DNA of 7,644 nt, from assembly GCA_003158885.1 (NCBI GenBank), contig PMLN01000348.1:1-7644 (forward strand). The letters are read 5' to 3'. Source of the DNA: Anaerolineae bacterium (GTDB taxonomy: Bacteria; Chloroflexota; Anaerolineae; Anaerolineales; Villigracilaceae). The first letter of the stretch is position 1, and each line of letters opens with the position of its first letter. This document shows positions 5,928-7,644 of this stretch, piece after piece. The position numbers and the translations under genes are program-made. Below the pieces are notes generated by a model. The model did not search any database, was not told the origin of the DNA, and saw only the letters and a list, made by a program, of their open reading frames with translations.

Positions 5928-6054
5928 TGCCACACTTGTACGTACACCAAGTGCAGGCGGATTACCACAGATTTTCACGGATTCTGAGTCCCAATCTGTG
6001 GTAATCCGTGAAATCTGTGGCCGGTTTTTAAGAAGAATGGAGAACACCACGGTT
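5910..6054. repeat. Dyad repeat with two competing hairpins
   Basis: GGATTACCACAGATT (5959-5973) is perfectly complementary to AATCTGTGGTAATCC (5993-6007). CCACAGATTTTCACGGATT (5965-5983) can instead pair, with one extra T, with the segment at 6003-6020, so two mutually exclusive hairpins are possible. An outer 9-bp pair, AACCGTGGT (5910-5918) and ACCACGGTT (6046-6054), brackets both and overlaps the neighbouring element at 5806-5927. The units belong to the same CACGGAT family as 41-126. In the rest of the gap (6055-6229) I see no gene or clear signal. Confidence 0.6.
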
Positions 6055-6229
6055 GATTGCAGTGCTACCTACGCGGGAAATAGTGATTCAAACTCTCGTT
6101 TTTTTATCTTGCTTCATCTCCCTTCTGATTATCTTATCACGTTCATACATAGGATTGTACGCCCCCCTTGCGAACCTCGTGGACGGTAAGCGAAAAATCA
6201 TGCGCCCGCCATAAGGTCAAACAAATCCA

Positions 6230-7644
6230 TCATACACCTGCACGCAACCCTTGCAAGACTTCCAACAATCGCTGCATCCAATCCTGATCTTTTCCAAAGG
6301 TGCACCAATAGGCGCCCTTGCCGCCGCGTATCTCGGGACTGAGATCGGGCAGATGCGGTTCGTCCCTGCCATTGGGAGTGGAGGGGTATCGCAAAATAAT
6401 TTGTCCCGAATCCCAGCCGATCGAAGCCAGTCCAACCGCTTCCGCACGTAGCTTCACGCGCATTTGATAAAAGAGATTCTGAACCATCTCCGGCAATTCG
6501 CCGAAGCGATCCATAAATTCATGGGTGAGGGCCTCGATCTCGGTCTCATCACGCAAGTCGGCAATACGGCGATAGAGGCGCAAACGCAAATCCTGGTCGG
6601 CAATGTACCCGGCGGGAATGCCAACAGCAAATGGCAAATCCACGTTCACCGGCATGGAGATGGGAAGACCAAAAGCTAAAGGTTGAAGGATGAAGGCTGA
6701 AGGCTGAAGGCTGGAGGCCGGAGCTGTTTTCATTTTATCGCCCGCTAGCGTGCGAATCCGCCTGACCGCATCAGCCAGCAAACGCGTGTAAAGATGAAAG
6801 CCCACGGCTTGAATATGCCCATGCTGGCGCGTGCCAAGCAGTTCGCCCGCGCCGCGGATCTCCAGGTCGCGCATGGCAATCGAATAGCCCGCGCCGAGTT
6901 GGGTATTCTCGGCGATGACCTCCAGCCGCTGCTGGCCTTCCAGAGTCGGAGAAAGCTTGCGGTGGCGGAAAAAATAGGCGTAGGCACGCGCCGCCCCGCG
7001 TCCGACGCGGCCGCGCAGTTGGTAAAGCTGGGCGAGGCCGAAGGTGTCGGCGCGGTCCACGATCAGCGTGTTGGCGTTGGGAATATCGAGACCCGATTCG
7101 ATGATGGTGGTCGAAAGCAAAATATCGGTGTCGCCGGCATTAAAGCGATGCATCACGCTCGCCAATTCATGCTCGTTCATCTGGCCGTGACCGACATCCA
7201 CCTGCGCTTCCGGCACAAGCTGGTGGAGATGCGCCTTCATGGCATCAATGGTGTTGACGCGGTTATGCACAAAAAAGATCTGCCCGCCGCGTTCAAGTTC
7301 GCGCAGGATGGCCTGACGCACCAGTTTGGGCGAATAGGGTCCCACGTGCGTGACGATGGGCAAACGCTCCTCGGGCGGTGTGTTGAGCGTGGAAATATCG
7401 CGCACACCGGTCAGGGCCATATACAACGTGCGCGGGATGGGCGTGGCAGTCAAGGTCAGGACATCCACTTCGGTGCGCAATTTCTTGAGATGCTCCTTGT
7501 GAGTCACGCCGAAGCGCTGTTCCTCGTCAATGATGACGAGACCGAGTTCCTTGAATTGGAGATCGGACGAGAGCAAACGATGCGTGCCGATGACGATATC
7601 AATCTCACCCAGGGCCAGCCCAAGCAAAATCTCATCCTGCTCGC
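6230..7644 (-). CDS. mfd: Transcription-repair coupling factor Mfd, C-terminal part (cut by window edge)
   Basis: Only the last 470 or so residues are in the window; the gene continues past 7644. Mfd is the ATP-driven DNA translocase that removes RNA polymerase stalled at lesions and recruits UvrA. Counting from the codon at 7627, the second half of the RecG-like motor is visible: GTHRLL (14-19), Walker B IIDEEQRFG (32-40), TATPIPRT (60-67), TTIIESGLDIPNANT (173-187) and arginine-finger motif QLRGRVGR (203-210). The TRG translocation motif, including RDLEIRGAGELLG (253-265), follows. The terminal D7 region is recognisable from YIADQDLRLRLYRRIADL (341-358) and DRFGELP (373-379). Residues about 305-319 between TRG and D7 are encoded by a repeat otherwise found between genes (see 6684-6717). 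The stop is TGA at 6230-6232, and no terminator hairpin is evident after it. Confidence 0.97.
   Translation of the reverse strand, partial: EQDEILLGLALGEIDIVIGTHRLLSSDLQFKELGLVIIDEEQRFGVTHKEHLKKLRTEVDVLTLTATPIPRTLYMALTGVRDISTLNTPPEERLPIVTHVGPYSPKLVRQAILRELERGGQIFFVHNRVNTIDAMKAHLHQLVPEAQVDVGHGQMNEHELASVMHRFNAGDTDILLSTTIIESGLDIPNANTLIVDRADTFGLAQLYQLRGRVGRGAARAYAYFFRHRKLSPTLEGQQRLEVIAENTQLGAGYSIAMRDLEIRGAGELLGTRQHGHIQAVGFHLYTRLLADAVRRIRTLAGDKMKTAPASSLQPSAFILQPLAFGLPISMPVNVDLPFAVGIPAGYIADQDLRLRLYRRIADLRDETEIEALTHEFMDRFGELPEMVQNLFYQMRVKLRAEAVGLASIGWDSGQIILRYPSTPNGRDEPHLPDLSPEIRGGKGAYWCTFGKDQDWMQRLLEVLQGLRAGV
6684..6717 (-). repeat. Intergenic-type repeat inserted in frame in mfd
   Basis: On the minus strand this reads as repeats of CCTTCAGCCTTCATCC and encodes a Ser/Leu/Gln/Pro/Phe-rich segment (SSLQPSAFILQP) in the linker between the TRG motif and domain D7. 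CAGCCTTCATCCTT here (6699-6686) is identical to plus-strand 1087-1100. The frame stays open and the protein resumes its conserved sequence afterwards, so the insertion appears tolerated. Confidence 0.65.

Noticed and set aside
5914..6189. Plus-strand ORF of 91 codons in the Mfd to DegV-family gap
   Set aside because: Most of it is the translated dyad repeat; there is no ribosome site and the product looks random.

Overview
The window looks like a stretch of bacterial chromosome, most likely from a Chloroflexota (Anaerolineae-like) genome. That placement is inferred from the style of the proteins and from the many ATCCGTG/CACGGAT and CTTCATCC-type intergenic repeats; no marker gene proves it. 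I see no rRNA, tRNA, CRISPR array, integrase or transposase.

Layout: positions 1-170 hold a nested inverted repeat. A plus-strand gene (171-947) encodes a small multi-pass membrane protein with a zinc-metalloprotease HELSH motif, and it ends at a strong hairpin (951-979) that can also stop transcription from the opposite side. All other genes are on the minus strand and are listed here in the direction of transcription. The C-terminal half of the transcription-repair coupling factor Mfd enters from the right edge and stops at 6230. A 531-base gap with two palindromic repeat elements follows. Next come a DegV-family lipid-binding protein (5698-4844), a 212-base hairpin-rich repeat region (4617-4828), a small unknown ORF, a GT-C/family-39-like membrane glycosyltransferase (4341-2806), a MITE-like palindrome (2696-2795), a class I SAM-dependent methyltransferase (2624-1896), and an SGNH/GDSL-type lipoprotein whose start codon overlaps the methyltransferase stop (ATGA).

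The most notable observation is in the methyltransferase. Its reading frame is interrupted by two adjacent in-frame TGA codons (2336-2331) and continues in the same frame, with normal-looking methyltransferase sequence, for 143 more codons before the stop. Ten bases after the second TGA the mRNA can form a perfect 8-bp hairpin with a GUU loop (GGUU at its tip). The position and loop resemble a bacterial SECIS element. As I recall the family, related methyltransferases carry Cys-Cys just after the WS(L/F) segment, where the two TGAs sit. The simplest reading is a selenoprotein with a Sec-Sec pair. A pseudogene or a consensus error remains possible.

The second notable feature is a piece of the C/T-rich repeat seen between genes at about 1036-1110, which appears in frame inside the Mfd coding sequence (6684-6717). 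Mfd and the methyltransferase both end in TGA, so TGA still works as a stop here.
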